Position numbers and translations under genes: made by a program. From Dimorphilus gyrociliatus (lineage: Eukaryota > Annelida > Polychaeta > Dinophilidae), in contig CAJFCJ010000018.1 of assembly GCA_904063045.1 (NCBI GenBank), forward strand, positions 434,001-498,000: a DNA stretch of 64,000 bases, in the 5' to 3' direction. Shown here piece after piece: positions 43,106 through 55,096 of the stretch (its first letter is position 1; each line of letters opens with the position of its first letter). A model generated the notes under the pieces. The model did no database searches and was not told the origin of the DNA. It worked only from the letters and a program-made list of their open reading frames with translations.

Positions 43106-44457
43106 CTAACTTAGGTCAAGCAAGATGGATTTCATTAACAAAGACTTGTTTTAGTTCAACCAAGTCCAATTTAAGTTCTCTGAGGAAGAAAACTGGCTTC
43201 TCATTTCAAAATTGCAAGTTGGCTCTTAAGAAATTTGATAATAATTTAATAGAAGTAGGTGAAAATAATTTTTGGAATAGAAGTAAGGCCGTCTTATTAG
43301 GCAGAGAAATGGCTAATGAGTGAAGCTCAAAAAGAAGGTTGGACTAAAGCTCAGAAACTCCAATCACGACCAATGTCGCAAGGATTAATAGGCATTGTAT
43401 GTAATGAAAATTATGGAAGCATGGTTGAGGTGGAAATTGGGATTTTTCAGATTTTATGCTAACAATTTAAATTATTATAGGTGAACTGTGAAACAGATTT
43501 CGTTGCAAGAAACGAAAAATTTCTAGAATTTGTGTATGATATAACAAAATGCTTAAGCAAAAGAGTTAAATCAATGAACCCAGGAAAGGTAAATTAACAT
43601 TTAACGTCACTTATCTTTGATAGAATATCTAAGTGGGTCATATCTATGAATAATTTTCCAATCGTTACACAGAAGCTTTTGTTGAAAGAAGAAGTGTCCT
43701 CTTTAACACTGCCAAGCGGCAAATCGATTTCGGACAGTCTAGCATTAACAATAGGCAGCATCGGGGAAAATATTGCTGTTAGAAGAGCATTATTATTTCG
43801 ATCAGAATCTAATCAACGCATCTCTTCTTACATCCATACTGCTGGTAAAAATTGTAAATTATCATTTTTACTTCTAATTTTTTTCCATTAGGAACAAAGA
43901 AAATTCTTATAAACGATTGTGCAATGGGAAAATATGGAACCATTCTGAGTTTTTCTACAAATAGAGAATTTAACGATTGCTCTAGTGCAGAATTAACTGA
44001 GGCAAGTAAATGTATCTTATTTTTAAAGTATATTTATTGTTTTTACCAATAGATTGGAACGATGATTGGTCAACATATTGTTGGAATGAATCCGAAAAGA
44101 ATAGGTACTATTGAAAATTTGAAGAGCTGTAATAACTCTCATAACAAAGAAAAAGCGGAAAGGACTCAAATTAGTGACATTAGCGAAGAGGAGCTAGTAA
44201 AACAAGTAAATAACTTTTCTTCCATCCTTCGTTTAAGCTAAATGTAGACAATTTTTATTGTTATTAGGTAAAGGTATTCGTTATAAGTATATAAACTTAT
44301 ATAATCGTCTTCTTAGTTCTCAAGGTGCTTTAATATTTATATTTACTCATAGGAATGGTTGTTAAACCCGAATCAAACGGCTGGTAGCTGGCTAAACGAA
44401 AACGGAATTATCATTTCTGACTTTACGCGATTTGAATGTGGAGAAGAAATACTTTAG
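43106..44457 (+). CDS. TSFM: Mitochondrial elongation factor Ts (first exon not found)
   Basis: Guanine nucleotide exchange factor for mitochondrial EF-Tu. Exons 43106-43254, 43301-43429, 43481-43588, 43673-43844, 43892-44001, 44053-44205 and 44353-44457 join in phase. The UBA-like N-terminal domain has SSLRKKTGFSFQNCKLALKK and AQKEGWTKAQKL; the core has VEVNCETDFVARNEKFLEFV and the C-terminal domain IGQHIVGMNPKRIG and QTAGSWLNENG. The first visible exon starts in phase 1, so a short 5' exon encoding the transit peptide must lie between 42760 and 43080; none is convincing. The intron after 44001 has a GC donor (GAG|GCAAGT), needed to keep the frame. Confidence 0.93.
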
Positions 44458-44812
44458 TATCCAATGTAAGGACAAAAAGGAATTTGAAAAATTTGGTTAA
44501 GATGAACTACAAGGCAGACAGAATATTTCATTGGACTTCTTTGGAGATATTTAATTTCTATTATTATAGATACGTTGTGAAGCCAATTTCATAATAAATT
44601 AATATTTTGCTTGCTACAATATAATTTGTGGTATTAATCATTTACATAATTTATCACAAAGATATCTACCTTTTTAAACGTAGCACTTATCAAAAAATTC
44701 TATCAACAATACTATGATTTGATTTTTTATTTAGGAAATTATACTTTGCTTAAAAATATTTTAGAATATATTTGTCAAACTGTCTGCCAACTAGTTTCAA
44801 AGAAAAAGACCC

Positions 44813-44820
44813 TATATAAA
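44813..44820 (+). promoter_or_regulatory. TATA box of the CCAP/NPS-type receptor gene
   Basis: TATATAAA lies 47 bp upstream of the receptor start codon at 44867, leaving a 5' leader of roughly 20 bp if transcription starts about 30 bp downstream. A GC-richer stretch follows the TATA box. This is the clearest TATA box in the window. Confidence 0.5.
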
Positions 44821-44866
44821 TGCAGCGCTTGCTTCCGTCGCGGCAGAGCATAGGGAGAACTCACCA

Positions 44867-46644
44867 ATGGCGTTAAGTCATTCAGATAACTCATCTTTCT
44901 TCTTTAGAAATGTCAGTCAGAAAGAACCACAAAAATATTGGAAGGTATGGTACCAGATGGCATGTTATTTTTATGAAGAATACTCTATAACTATCGCAAT
45001 GAACAGTCTAATAGTTCTATATTTTCTGGACTATTAGCTTTTTAGTAGTATATTAGGTCGAATAAATGATCACTTTATTATCGCTTGTGAATGAAATTTT
45101 TATAGATTAATTTAGGTTTAATCAATTAAAGCTAAGAAACGAAATTTAGTTAAGTACTCTATCTGGTTTCGATTTGACAGATAATTGCTCGATCATTATG
45201 GGTTATGTCTTCTTTTGAAACATAGCAAACGTTAATTAAATGGTAACCCCCACAGGAATTTCAAACTATTTATCTGGGTACAATACTGGTTTTCATACTA
45301 ATTGGAAACGGTTCTGTCCTTGCTGCCATATTTTTTTCCAAGAATCGTGTAAAAGTTCGCATGACTTATTTCATCATGCATCTTGCTGTTGCAGGTGAGT
45401 TTGGATATCTGGATGAAAACTTTCCAACTATCTTGAGTAATAAGACTTATCTCAGAATTATATAATAAAAGACGACTGAAATTTCTGCACAGCTGAGGGA
45501 CATATAATATACAGTTTAATCTCTTAATAATAGCTCATAAAGTTGTGTTCTTTTCTTTTTAGATTTGTTTGTTGGACTTGTAGCTGTCTCATCTGATTTA
45601 GTCTGGAGAATAACTGTTTATTGGTATGCTGGAAATATTATGTGCAAAATTGTAAAATTTTCTCAAGGTTTTATTATGCATGCCTCTTCCTTTCTTCTTA
45701 TATCATTATCCATAGATAGACGAGATGCTATAGTTGAGCCAATGAAGTTTTCTAGTAGTAGTAAGTCATACTAGATTTTTAATGTGAAGTTTAATTGTTC
45801 ATATTTCAGTTAAACGAGCCAAGATATTAGTTTGTGTAGCATGGGTGCTGGCAGCAGTTTTCGCAACGCCTTATACTATTCTTTATAATGAAACAAAAGT
45901 TAGCCATGAGGGAAAAAATGTTACTACTTGTAAAAATACATTCTTTACTAAACCTTGGCATTGGAAATTCTGGTTTAGTTTGAGTATGACAATAGTATTT
46001 TATTTGCCCATTGTTATCATTCTATGTTGCTACGCTCAAATTATTTATGCAATATGGAGAAAATCTACTATTCTACTTGGCAATAGAAGAAATTTTACTG
46101 AAACCTGCAATTTACCTTGTCAAAGGGGAACTAGTGTATCTTCTCGTGGTATTATACCTAGAGCAAAAATTAGAACAATCAAGATGACATTCTTAATCGT
46201 TTTAGGTATGTAAGAGAATTTAATATTTTAAGGTTTAACAATATAGACAATTTTTCAGTATTTATGCTTTGTTGGAGTCCTTATCTTATTATTAACCATT
46301 TGAATATATACGGCGTTCTTTTAGACAATTATAGACCGCTTATTATTTTAGTCAACAGCATGTGCTATTTTAATTCAGTAGCAAATCCAATTATATATGG
46401 AGTGTATTCATCAAAGATATGTCAAAATTTCAGGTAAATTAAAATTAACATTTTTACTTATAATTTAAAGTCTTTTACACTTCTTCGCAGTACATGGCTT
46501 CCGATCTGTAATAGATGTGCAAGCCGTACAGATTCTACTAATCGTCGTCTGTCATCCACATACTACAAATCCTTTGAGAGCACACGACTTTCCACCACAA
46601 GAAAAGAGGCAATTCTAATGAAAAAAATAAACGAAGATGAATAA
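44867..46644 (+). CDS. Neuropeptide GPCR, CCAP receptor / NPS receptor type
   Basis: Six exons (44867-44944, 45256-45394, 45563-45760, 45810-46205, 46259-46433, 46491-46644) give 1140 bp, 379 residues. The short extracellular N-terminus has NSS and NVS glycosylation sites. Seven hydrophobic segments are present, with TM1 LIGNGSVLA, TM2 MHLAVADLFVGLVAV, the ECL1-region WRITVYWYAGNIMCK typical of CCAP/NPS/vasopressin-like receptors, TM5 FYLPIVIILCCYAQI, TM6 FMLCWSPYLI and TM7 NSVANPIIYGVY. The DRY position reads IDRRDAIVEP, with Arg instead of Tyr; family members have DRYDAI. The tail is basic and Ser/Thr-rich. Ligand assignment is by family only; an oxytocin/vasopressin-like receptor is the main alternative. 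Confidence 0.83.
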
Positions 46645-47206
46645 TTTTATGCTTAATGCATAATAATCTTTACATTAAAAATTTACAAGTGTATAGCATA
46701 ATATTTTTACCATTCAGATTTATAATTAGTCTTTGCATTTAATGATGTGTGAATGTGTTTTTTTTTCTATTTTATTCGATTGCAAAATAACAAAATTAAA
46801 TTCATTTTATTAATACTTAATTCGTTTGAGTTGATTGAAGATGTTTGAAATCGGCTAAATATCGAACAAGAGTTCTTGAAAGAAGATTCGAGTTGCTAAA
46901 AGTTTTGCATATAGCGCCCTCTCTGGTTTATTTATAAAAAAATAGACTTCACTTTCATTTTTCACTGATATGAGATCTTAGACAAAACACTATTTTTGAC
47001 TCCTATGTCAGGATTAAGCTCTGGATACCAAATAAATATATACATTTTATTGAATAGAATATTTTTGCACATTGATAATTCGAAAATCACAAAAAACCCA
47101 AAAATGATTGAGGTTTGTTTTCAGCCTCAAAATACTCAGAAAGTGGAGGTAACGTCAAAACATGCGCTCCCTCAGCGCGTCTCTGGAATCCTATAATCGA
47201 TTGAGT
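46645..47206. other. Intergenic region, Kv upstream sequence
   Basis: About 560 bp between the receptor gene and the Kv channel. AT-rich, becoming mixed-base from 47140. No gene or TATA box was recognised. Confidence 0.45.
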
Positions 47207-47242
47207 ATGCGCAGAATGATGGCGACGGCGGGAAATGTCTGA
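47207..47242 (+). promoter_or_regulatory. Upstream ORF overlapping the Kv start codon
   Basis: An 11-codon frame (MRRMMATAGNV) starts at 47207 and stops with TGA at 47240-47242, overlapping the Kv ATG at 47235 in another frame. It begins in the GC-richer segment just upstream of the channel. If the mRNA leader includes it, it would reduce or regulate channel translation. Confidence 0.4.
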
Positions 47243-48973
47243 CGAAAGTGGAACTTTCTTTTATCACTCGCCGAATCATCAAGAAGATGATAGGATTCGG
47301 CGAATGGTAAAATTTGATGAATTAGTAACTCTTAATGTTGGAGGTCAGAAATTTGTGATAGGAAAAGATGTTTTAAAAAAAGTGCCAAATACCAGATTAT
47401 CTGCCATTTGTGAAACTGATGGAAATTACAACATTGAAAAGAAGGAGTATTACTTCGATAGAAATCCAGATTTATTCAACTGCATATTGGATTATTATCG
47501 AACGGATGAATTACATTTCCCTCACAATTATTGTGGTCCGACGATATATAAGGAACTAGTCTATTGGCAAATAGAAGAGGGAGAGATATCTTCATGCTGT
47601 TGGAATAGATATAGAGAATTCGAGCAAGAAAAAAAAATTTTCGCTCAAATAGAAAGAGCTTTTGAGTCAAAGACACAGCCAGCAGAAGTATCCGCAGTCA
47701 TTAATTCGCAGTGGGGCATCGAAACTTGGAGAAGACGTCTATGGATATTTCTTGAGGAACCTATGAGCTCTCGGGCAGCAAAAGTAAGTTATAGAAAATT
47801 CGAAGCTGTGAAGTAGGTATAATGGGGAAATGCTAAGAGATAAAAAAAAGTTCCTAGGACTTTAGGGACGCATAAAGAACGCCTTCAGACCGTTGTAAAT
47901 TTGCATGCATTTCGTAGTCTACAGGGAGTCCATGGAAACGTTCAATATCAGCTCGGCATCAAGCAACGGTGCGGATGACTGCAATAGAGCATTTTATTAT
48001 ATTAGCCATCTTTTTCCCTTCGATTTTTAGCTGTAGTTTAAAAGTTTTGTTTCGATAACCATCGTCTAATTCATATTTTCAGATTTGGACAACAATCTTC
48101 TTTAGTTTCGTCCTTTTCAGTATCGCAATTTTATGTGTGGAAACGCATCCAATAGCTAGAGTTCCAAAAGAATTTAATGAAACAAATAGAACGAGGGTTT
48201 CAAAAAAATCGGTTGCAGTAAATAATCCTAAATTGCAGCTACTATTTACAACTAATCCTCATCCTGTTCTCAACTTTTTCGACAAGTTTTGTGCTTGGTT
48301 TTTTACAGTTGAATTGATTGTCAGATTTTTTGTTGCTCCGAATCACATTAAATTCTTTATGTCTGCCATGAACATAATCGACGTTTTATGTGTTCTTCCT
48401 ATGTGGATTAACAATATTCTTAATATTTTCGAGATCAATCTTATCAAAGAGGAGGATATGTCGTTATTGCCTGTATTCTTTTTACTAATGACCTTAAGAG
48501 TGTTACGAATATGTAGAATACTTCGCTTAGCTCGTCATTACACTGGAGTAAAAATTCTGTTATTAGCACTCAAAGCTTCAATGGCAGAGTTAGCAATGTT
48601 GCTCATATTTGTTTTCATAGTCGTTATGGTCTTTTCTGTGGTAATCTATTATGCCGAATTTTTTAGACCAGACACTTTTGGTTCTATATTTGAGGGATAC
48701 TGGTGGGCAATTATCACTTTGACTACTGTCGGCTATGGTGATATGTACCCAAAGAGCGCTGTTGGCTACATAATAGGGGCTCTTTGTGCCCTGACAGGAA
48801 TCTTAGCTACTGGCTTACCGGTTCCAATTATTGCAAATAATTTTAATTTGTACTATTCGCATGCACAGTTGCAAAATGCCGTTGTACAGCGTAAGAATAG
48901 AAAGCGAACAAAGGAAATGATAGCTAATATAGACTCTGAAAACGATGAACCCTTCGACGAAGAGACCCTTTGA
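47235..48973 (+). CDS. Voltage-gated potassium channel, Shaw/Kv3-like
   Basis: Two exons (47235-47783, 48083-48973) give 1440 bp, 479 residues. The T1 tetramerisation domain (VTLNVGGQKFVIGKDVL) contains the HX5CX20CC zinc motif (H in HFPHNYC, then SSCCW), diagnostic of non-Shaker Kv subfamilies. S1-S6 follow: S4 TLRVLRICRILRLARH has five arginines at three-residue spacing, the pore has TTVGYGDMYPKS, and S6 has the LPVPIIANNF gating motif with YYSHAQ after it, as in Shaw. The S1-S2 linker has glycosylation sites. The tail is short (about 45 residues). Shaw/Kv3-like is the best call; a divergent Kv1-4 member cannot be fully excluded. Confidence 0.9.
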
Positions 48974-51657
48974 CATACTTATGAAATGGATAAGATATTC
49001 CATAGAATATTAGGATTTGTAGGTTTAAAGAAATTTCTTCAATTTTCATAAATTTCTACTTTTACTTTTGAGAATAACAACTTACTTTCTCACTATGCAA
49101 AGATTAGAATTCGAAAAGGCGCACATTTACACGCAAAAATATTTAAGGAAAATTGTAGTGTTTATAAATAATTGAAAGAAAACGAATATTAGTGGTGTCA
49201 CAAGAGAGAAGAAACGTCGAGTAAAACAGATGAATATTGACCAGTTCCACAGTTATATTCACTTATAGAAATGCAATAATTTTTACTGTTCTTTTATTTA
49301 AAGAAGCGTGTAACGAGCGCCTTTCTTCAAAATCTAATTGATGTTCGTGCTGAGACTTGGAACTGATCAGTTAATTGCCATTGGGATCGAAACTTCCGTT
49401 TGTAGAAATTCTTTCTAAATTCATTCAGTTATGTTTGTTTAAAAAAAATACTGACCCAAATCTATCTCATGTTTTTGCTTACGTCTTTTTACTGCTTAGT
49501 ATTTTATTTTTTTGCAAGTATAAGCGGACTATTAATCATTTTTCATATGTACTCTTTCAAATTTTTTATTTTCGTTAATTTTTTTAGTTAAATTTCTTGA
49601 AATAGGAGCAAAACATGCAGCAATGCAAGACAACTATTTTAATTATCTTACAGCTTTCTACTATTAATGCAAAATAGAATCGTATATTAAATGAAGGAAA
49701 CTTAATCTATCTCTTGATGTACTCCTCTATTAAGGCAGTTTCATGATTATTTTGAATTTTAAAAATTTCTGCTAATACATATTTTGTAAATCAATTTATT
49801 CGACTTTAAATTCTCTTAAATAGAAGATATCTGCTCAACTTAGAACGATGTTATTTAATAAACAAACTTTCATTTCTCTAATTACTTAATGGTATGATGA
49901 AGTCGACCACTAGGGAAATGTAATTTTCTCTAGATGTCACTAGGAACATTTTGTCGTGACTTCGAAAGTAAGTTGTATTTTTAATTAAAAGAAAAAAAAC
50001 ACTATAGAACGGGGTGGAGAATCTTCTAATGAAGATTAGAATATATAAAAAATTTTCACTAAACACTCAGTAACTTAACAAAATATCGGTCTGTAACTTT
50101 TTTGTGCTCTAACTGGTTAAAGGAAACAATAGCACAAGCCCTATATAAAAGTTTATTATGCACTTCTAAATTGAAAAGGATAGAGAAAATTTTCAGAATT
50201 TAAATTTCCAAGTACTAAAAGTACTAAAAACGTCATACACAACCTGATCCAACGAAGGAGAACCGAAAAATAGTACTTAAAGAATTAAAATTTAAAACAC
50301 ATCCTCTGAGAGAGGGGTGTAGTAATTTTGCCAACAAGCAAGCACATAATAGAACCATTGAAATGTTTAATGAAATTGTTCATTTTTAGCCTCATTATTT
50401 TTTGAGACACTGAACAGAAACATAATTATTGGAATACCAAAGACTTTATTAAGCAGCTTATTGTGGAGAATAACTTTTAGACTCTTTGAATTCTGACTGA
50501 TTCATGTTATAGGATATCACTTCAACTCAACTTATTTTCATAATACATTTTCTTATTATGTGTTATACACCTCTTTCAAAGTATAAAATATTGCATTTGG
50601 GCTGTAGTTTCTTTGAAAGATAACTTTGATGAGCTGTTCTTCTTATGAAAATTTCTTTTATGCAGTCTTATCAAACTAAAAGAGTCTTTTTCTCAGAGTA
50701 TCCTTTTCTCAGGATGGCTTCATTCAATTGTTCATTTTGAGTTTTCAAAATTACCTAGAAAAATACTTGAACTTTATTCTGATTACTTATTTGTATTTTT
50801 AATCTAATCTACTTTATAAAAAGTTACAAGTTACAATTGTATAGTCAATGAGAATGAAGAGGCGCACACCCAAGCTTCTGACGACTAGAGAGCAAAAATG
50901 TCCCTTATTCACGATTAATCTTAAAGGGCTAATGAAAGAGGCAACCTCAATTATCAAAGTTCTAATATATTTTTGAAAACAATCGATTTCCAGTCTTAAC
51001 GTTTAACCCTAAACCCAATCTTATTAGTTATACAAATACCTAACGCGGAAGGGTTGGTATTTTCACTTAAAATTGTGCTTTTAAGGACTTGATATTCATA
51101 CTCAAAGAAACAACTGGTTAATTTTCGGTGAGAAATAAAATATTTTTGGGCTTGAGGATTTATCATTAGGCTGTTTCTGAAATGTTGTATTAAAATATTT
51201 TATACTTTTTCTTGGTAGCATGTTTACTTTAAAAGTGCTGGTATCGAAGCGATCGATTTTATCAGATGACTAGTGTTGTCATCTACATTCGAAATTTGTG
51301 AAAAGGTAGGCACTAAAAAAACACAATTGGAGTTAATTTATATGTTTAATTTATTTTAAAAGATTTATTTCTATAAACTTTTTATAAAATATCTCCAAAC
51401 TATTACTTCCTGAGTTACGCGGCCTCCGCCAACGTTTCTTCGACGTTTTTACATATATATGGTCAATAAATCATTTTTATTATCCACGTGACCTGGTATA
51501 GCCAGTCATCTTTCGAGAATTCTATGCTTTGTTGTGAATCATCACAGTATTACTACGCAGCTAATCATTGCTTGCACAACATTGCGCAAAAGTTCAACAG
51601 AGGCAAACTACAAAACACTGTAATTGTCAATCCTATATTTTCATAACTCTTAAGATC
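48974..51657. other. 2.7 kb region without recognised genes
   Basis: AT-rich sequence with only short open frames of non-coding composition. The only structure noticed is near the right end: a roughly 60 bp element at 51412-51472 that recurs at 54435-54492, and a CACGTG E-box (CCACGTGAC, 51484-51492) 166 bp before the CREBZF start. Confidence 0.45.
51412..51472. repeat. Diverged dispersed repeat, copy 1 of 2
   Basis: Shares GAGTT, CGTTTC, CGACGTT, then three bases and an ACATATATATGG-like word plus AATAAAT with copy 2 at 54435-54492, in the same order and orientation. The two copies flank the CREBZF gene about 3 kb apart. By-eye alignment only. Confidence 0.35.
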
Positions 51658-52488
51658 ATGTTTCAACAACTTTCAGAGAAAACTTCACCAATGCTGTCTT
51701 CTTGGCTCTTAGATAAAGAGAGTGATCGCGAAAAAGCGTTCTTCTTTGACGATAACTTGGAGGGAAATGATCAGGTGAGATTTTCTCCAGACTATAGTCA
51801 AATCATGGATAGCACTTTCTCAATCGACACGAATCTGTTATCAGATTTATCCGATTTGAGTGAACTTATCCAAGAGAATGAAGAACCTATCAACTCTATA
51901 GAAATTGATGCGAAAACGTCATCTAATGTACTTTCTAAGGGCAGTGTAAGTGTAGTACCTGAAGACGGTTTGTACAAAAAAGAAACCGAGCCTAAAACTT
52001 TAGCAATTAAGGAGCTATCACAATGTGAACTATTAAGAAAACAAGAAGTTCCTGAAAATGAGGTATCCAAAAACCTTAACAAGGCTGCTATTCAAGCAAA
52101 GGTTAATAGAGAAAAGAAAAAGAAATATATCAAGGAACTGGAAGAAGAAACCAACAGACTAAGAAAGGAAAATTCCATTCTAAGATCAAAGGAGAAAAAA
52201 TCAGAAAAGTCGATTAATATTATGGAAAAAGAAATTCTATATCTTAGATCCGTACTAGAAAACGACAGTCAACTAGCAAATATTATTTCAAACCTCAACC
52301 AACCAGTTAGATTGACTAATTCTTTCGAAGTTTCCAAGAGAGTAATTGAAGAGGATCACGATTATGGAGTATCAGCAAAACGAAGGAGAGTGACCAAAGC
52401 AAACGGTGGAGTTTGTTTGCATGTACAAAGTGGCGATATTAGTTTAGAATTATGTAGCAGATGCTCAGAATTGTCAAATATTTCTTAA
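51658..52488 (+). CDS. CREBZF: bZIP transcription cofactor CREBZF (Zhangfei) / REPTOR-BP
   Basis: Single-exon bZIP protein of 276 residues from the ATG at 51658; the open frame extends further upstream only with a TTG start. The basic region NKAAIQAKVNREKKKKYIKE is atypical, like CREBZF rather than CREB/ATF. The zipper follows (LEEETNRLRKENSILR, then IMEKEILYLRSVL). After it, NDSQLANIISNLN and the C-terminal GGVCLHVQSGDISLELCSRC match the CREBZF-specific tail. In flies the orthologue REPTOR-BP partners REPTOR in the TORC1 starvation response. The N-terminal half is acidic and Ser-rich, a likely activation region. Confidence 0.9.
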   Translation: MFQQLSEKTSPMLSSWLLDKESDREKAFFFDDNLEGNDQVRFSPDYSQIMDSTFSIDTNLLSDLSDLSELIQENEEPINSIEIDAKTSSNVLSKGSVSVVPEDGLYKKETEPKTLAIKELSQCELLRKQEVPENEVSKNLNKAAIQAKVNREKKKKYIKELEEETNRLRKENSILRSKEKKSEKSINIMEKEILYLRSVLENDSQLANIISNLNQPVRLTNSFEVSKRVIEEDHDYGVSAKRRRVTKANGGVCLHVQSGDISLELCSRCSELSNIS

Positions 52489-54434
52489 CAAGTTATGGTC
52501 TCAAGAAAAACTAAAACCCCTTACACTTTTTATTATTCTTGTCCATATACTTTGTAATTTTTGATTTTTCAGAGGCTTTTTTTCAAACTTGAAATATATC
52601 AAATATAGTTACTGTTAAACACACATTTTTATGCGAGTTCTGATTTTTGCATTTTCTTCAGATCCTGTAGTGTTTTATTTTGACCTGACAGCAGAGGATA
52701 TAACATTTTATTAGGTAAGACTATTTTTACACAAATTTAGGAAATTTGTTCTTCTGTAGTTTAATCCAATGTTTTTATCTATAGCTATAGCAAAGTACGA
52801 AATATTCTCGTCTGGGAGTAGAAATGCTGAGCAAATAATTTTCTCGTGAAAACTTAGTGTACTATTAGCAACATGTTTAGAAAGAATCCGTTCTGGACCG
52901 CAAATGAAATACACTGGGAATCAGCCCAAGAGACATCCCTGAGGTTGCTAAAAAATCTTTAAAAATTTAAGATCTAAAACTTTAACATGTAGAAATGTAA
53001 TTTCACTTTTTATAAAAGAGAAATCGCTTTAAGAACAGGATATCTGGCCAAAAATTAAATAATTTTGAGAAAAATTTATTTTTCACAATTTCAAGAGTGA
53101 CGTCTTCCTCCTTTAAAGCCAACTCTTCGCCGTTATATAAAAGAAAATCTTAGTTACTAATCAGCCATGCTAAAATGTCTTTCCAAGTGGAAAACTTTAT
53201 CAGTTTGTTTTGCTTTTAGAAACCAGATGGCGTTCTAATTTGAGAGTAACTCTTTCCGCATTTTATTATGTTTTTACATTCAAGAGATTCTGGATCATTA
53301 TCATAATCTTCTTGACTGTTTGCATGAGCTATGTAACGATTTTTGTAAATAAAATTAATTGAGTTTTTGATTCGATAGTTATCCCATAATTACTCTGTGA
53401 AATAGATGGGAAAGATAACTTATGGCTCTCTAGAGTTTTTATATAATTATTCAATTGATTAGCTACAGAATTATTCTTTGAGCTAATCCGACCTAAGTGT
53501 AGTATATTATAGTTACAAATTTTCTTAATAGTATATAATGAGGTTTTTATTTTAAACATATAAAAGTATTATCAGTTTGTTTAACACGACTATTTCTCAA
53601 TTTTTCGTTGAGGCTTTTTTTTCCATTACCAAGTAAAACTCAGGCTAAACTACCATCAGGTAGCATTCTATCTACAGGCTTACAACTGTTCCGCATTCTT
53701 TACTGCTAGAAAGTTGAATTACTAACAGTTTCGAAACGCAAAAAATAGGATGTTGTTTATCTAGCTCGATTCCTGTAAGAAAATGCAGGCTTTAATTAGT
53801 TGAACAGCCCTTGTTTTTTTAAATTTTTATTTCTACATTTGATTTAAAATTGATTTTTTAGACAACCAAAAACAGATTATGCAAACGTCTTCTCTATCAA
53901 AGAAAGCTGATTGTTGACTCTCTAATGTGAAATATTATAAACTGTTTAAGTTATTTATTGATTCATTGCCGAATAATGACAGAGCAGGTAAACACAAGCT
54001 TTGAAAGAACAGGCCAGTGGCTTTTTAAGATAGAAATCATAAAGGAAATTCTAATTCGCTATTAAACACTTCAAAAAAGCTTAATTTAACCATTGAAATT
54101 TTTTTACTAGTCCTTAATGAGGAGAGCTTTTATTTCTTCTTATTCGTTTTGTTTTATATAATTACCAATAAAGAATGAAAGCAATGCTCCCTTAACTGCA
54201 AGCAGAGAAATGGTACAAAATGGACCTGTGGAATGCGAGTTGCTTTAAAAAAAAGATATCCGATTTATAGGCTAAGAAGTAAATATAGAATATATAAGAT
54301 CTTTTTAGTCGAAGTTACGAAAATATCAGAATCAAATATTTTTCTTTTATTTATTGTTTAGAGTCACAAAGTGGTAGAAAAAGTTGACAAAAACAATGTT
54401 AGAAAGTAGAAAATCTAAAAGTTGCTTGCATGAC

Positions 54435-54492
54435 GAGTTCCGACCCAGCGTTTCCCAGGACGACGTTCAAACATGTATGGAAGTTAATAAAT
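54435..54492. repeat. Diverged dispersed repeat, copy 2 of 2
   Basis: Second copy of the element at 51412-51472: CGTTTC at 54449-54454, CGACGTT at 54461-54467, then three bases and ACATGTATGG at 54471-54480, then AATAAAT. The three-base spacing between the last two words is the same in both copies. Confidence 0.35.
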
Positions 54493-55082
54493 AAATTAGT
54501 ATCTATAGGCTTTATATGTGGTTCACAATAGGAACGAGTGTGTACTATCGACCGTTTAAGTATAAATTAAGTTGCATATGGAATAGATTCACTTACATTG
54601 CATGATTGATCGTCTCCATTTTGAATTTTTATTTCTCAAGTCTTCTTGTTAAACCAAATTTGGGAGAGGCGAGCAGATATAAATATGTAGAGAAAGGATT
54701 AAAATTTGAGCCAAATCGATTTTCGAAACAATACCGTCAACATATTGAACAGGCAAAGCAGCAATTCAAATAGAGGAATATTTTAGTTAAAGGTGCGGTG
54801 GCGTCTTAAGTTCTTTAAGGGAGGATTATTTTCAAATTTAAATTTTTTGCCTTCAGTTATGAATCGCCGATTGTTCTGTTTATCCTACATAGTCTCAGGT
54901 ATTCAAAAAATTAGTTTATCAATGTAAATCACGTGACCTTTCTAGAAAAGCTTGCTGACCCTGCTCGCGATCATTTTGAAAAACAATGCACGATTTTCGA
55001 ATAGATCTTACTATCTGTCGAATGAAGATAAGGTTAATTCAATAGGCCTGTATCCTAGTGCGTAGCGAACTGAGAAAAAAAT

Positions 55083-55096
55083 GTTACTATAGCAAC
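55083..55096. promoter_or_regulatory. RFX-type X-box
   Basis: GTTACTATAGCAAC is a near-perfect X-box (two half-sites GTTACT and AGCAAC around AT). It lies 191 bp upstream of the Ly6 start codon. RFX factors use such sites mainly in ciliary and some neuronal genes. Confidence 0.45.

Noticed and set aside
51003-51020. ACCCTAAACCC, telomere-like word
   Set aside because: About one and a half units only, in the middle of AT-rich sequence; chance match.
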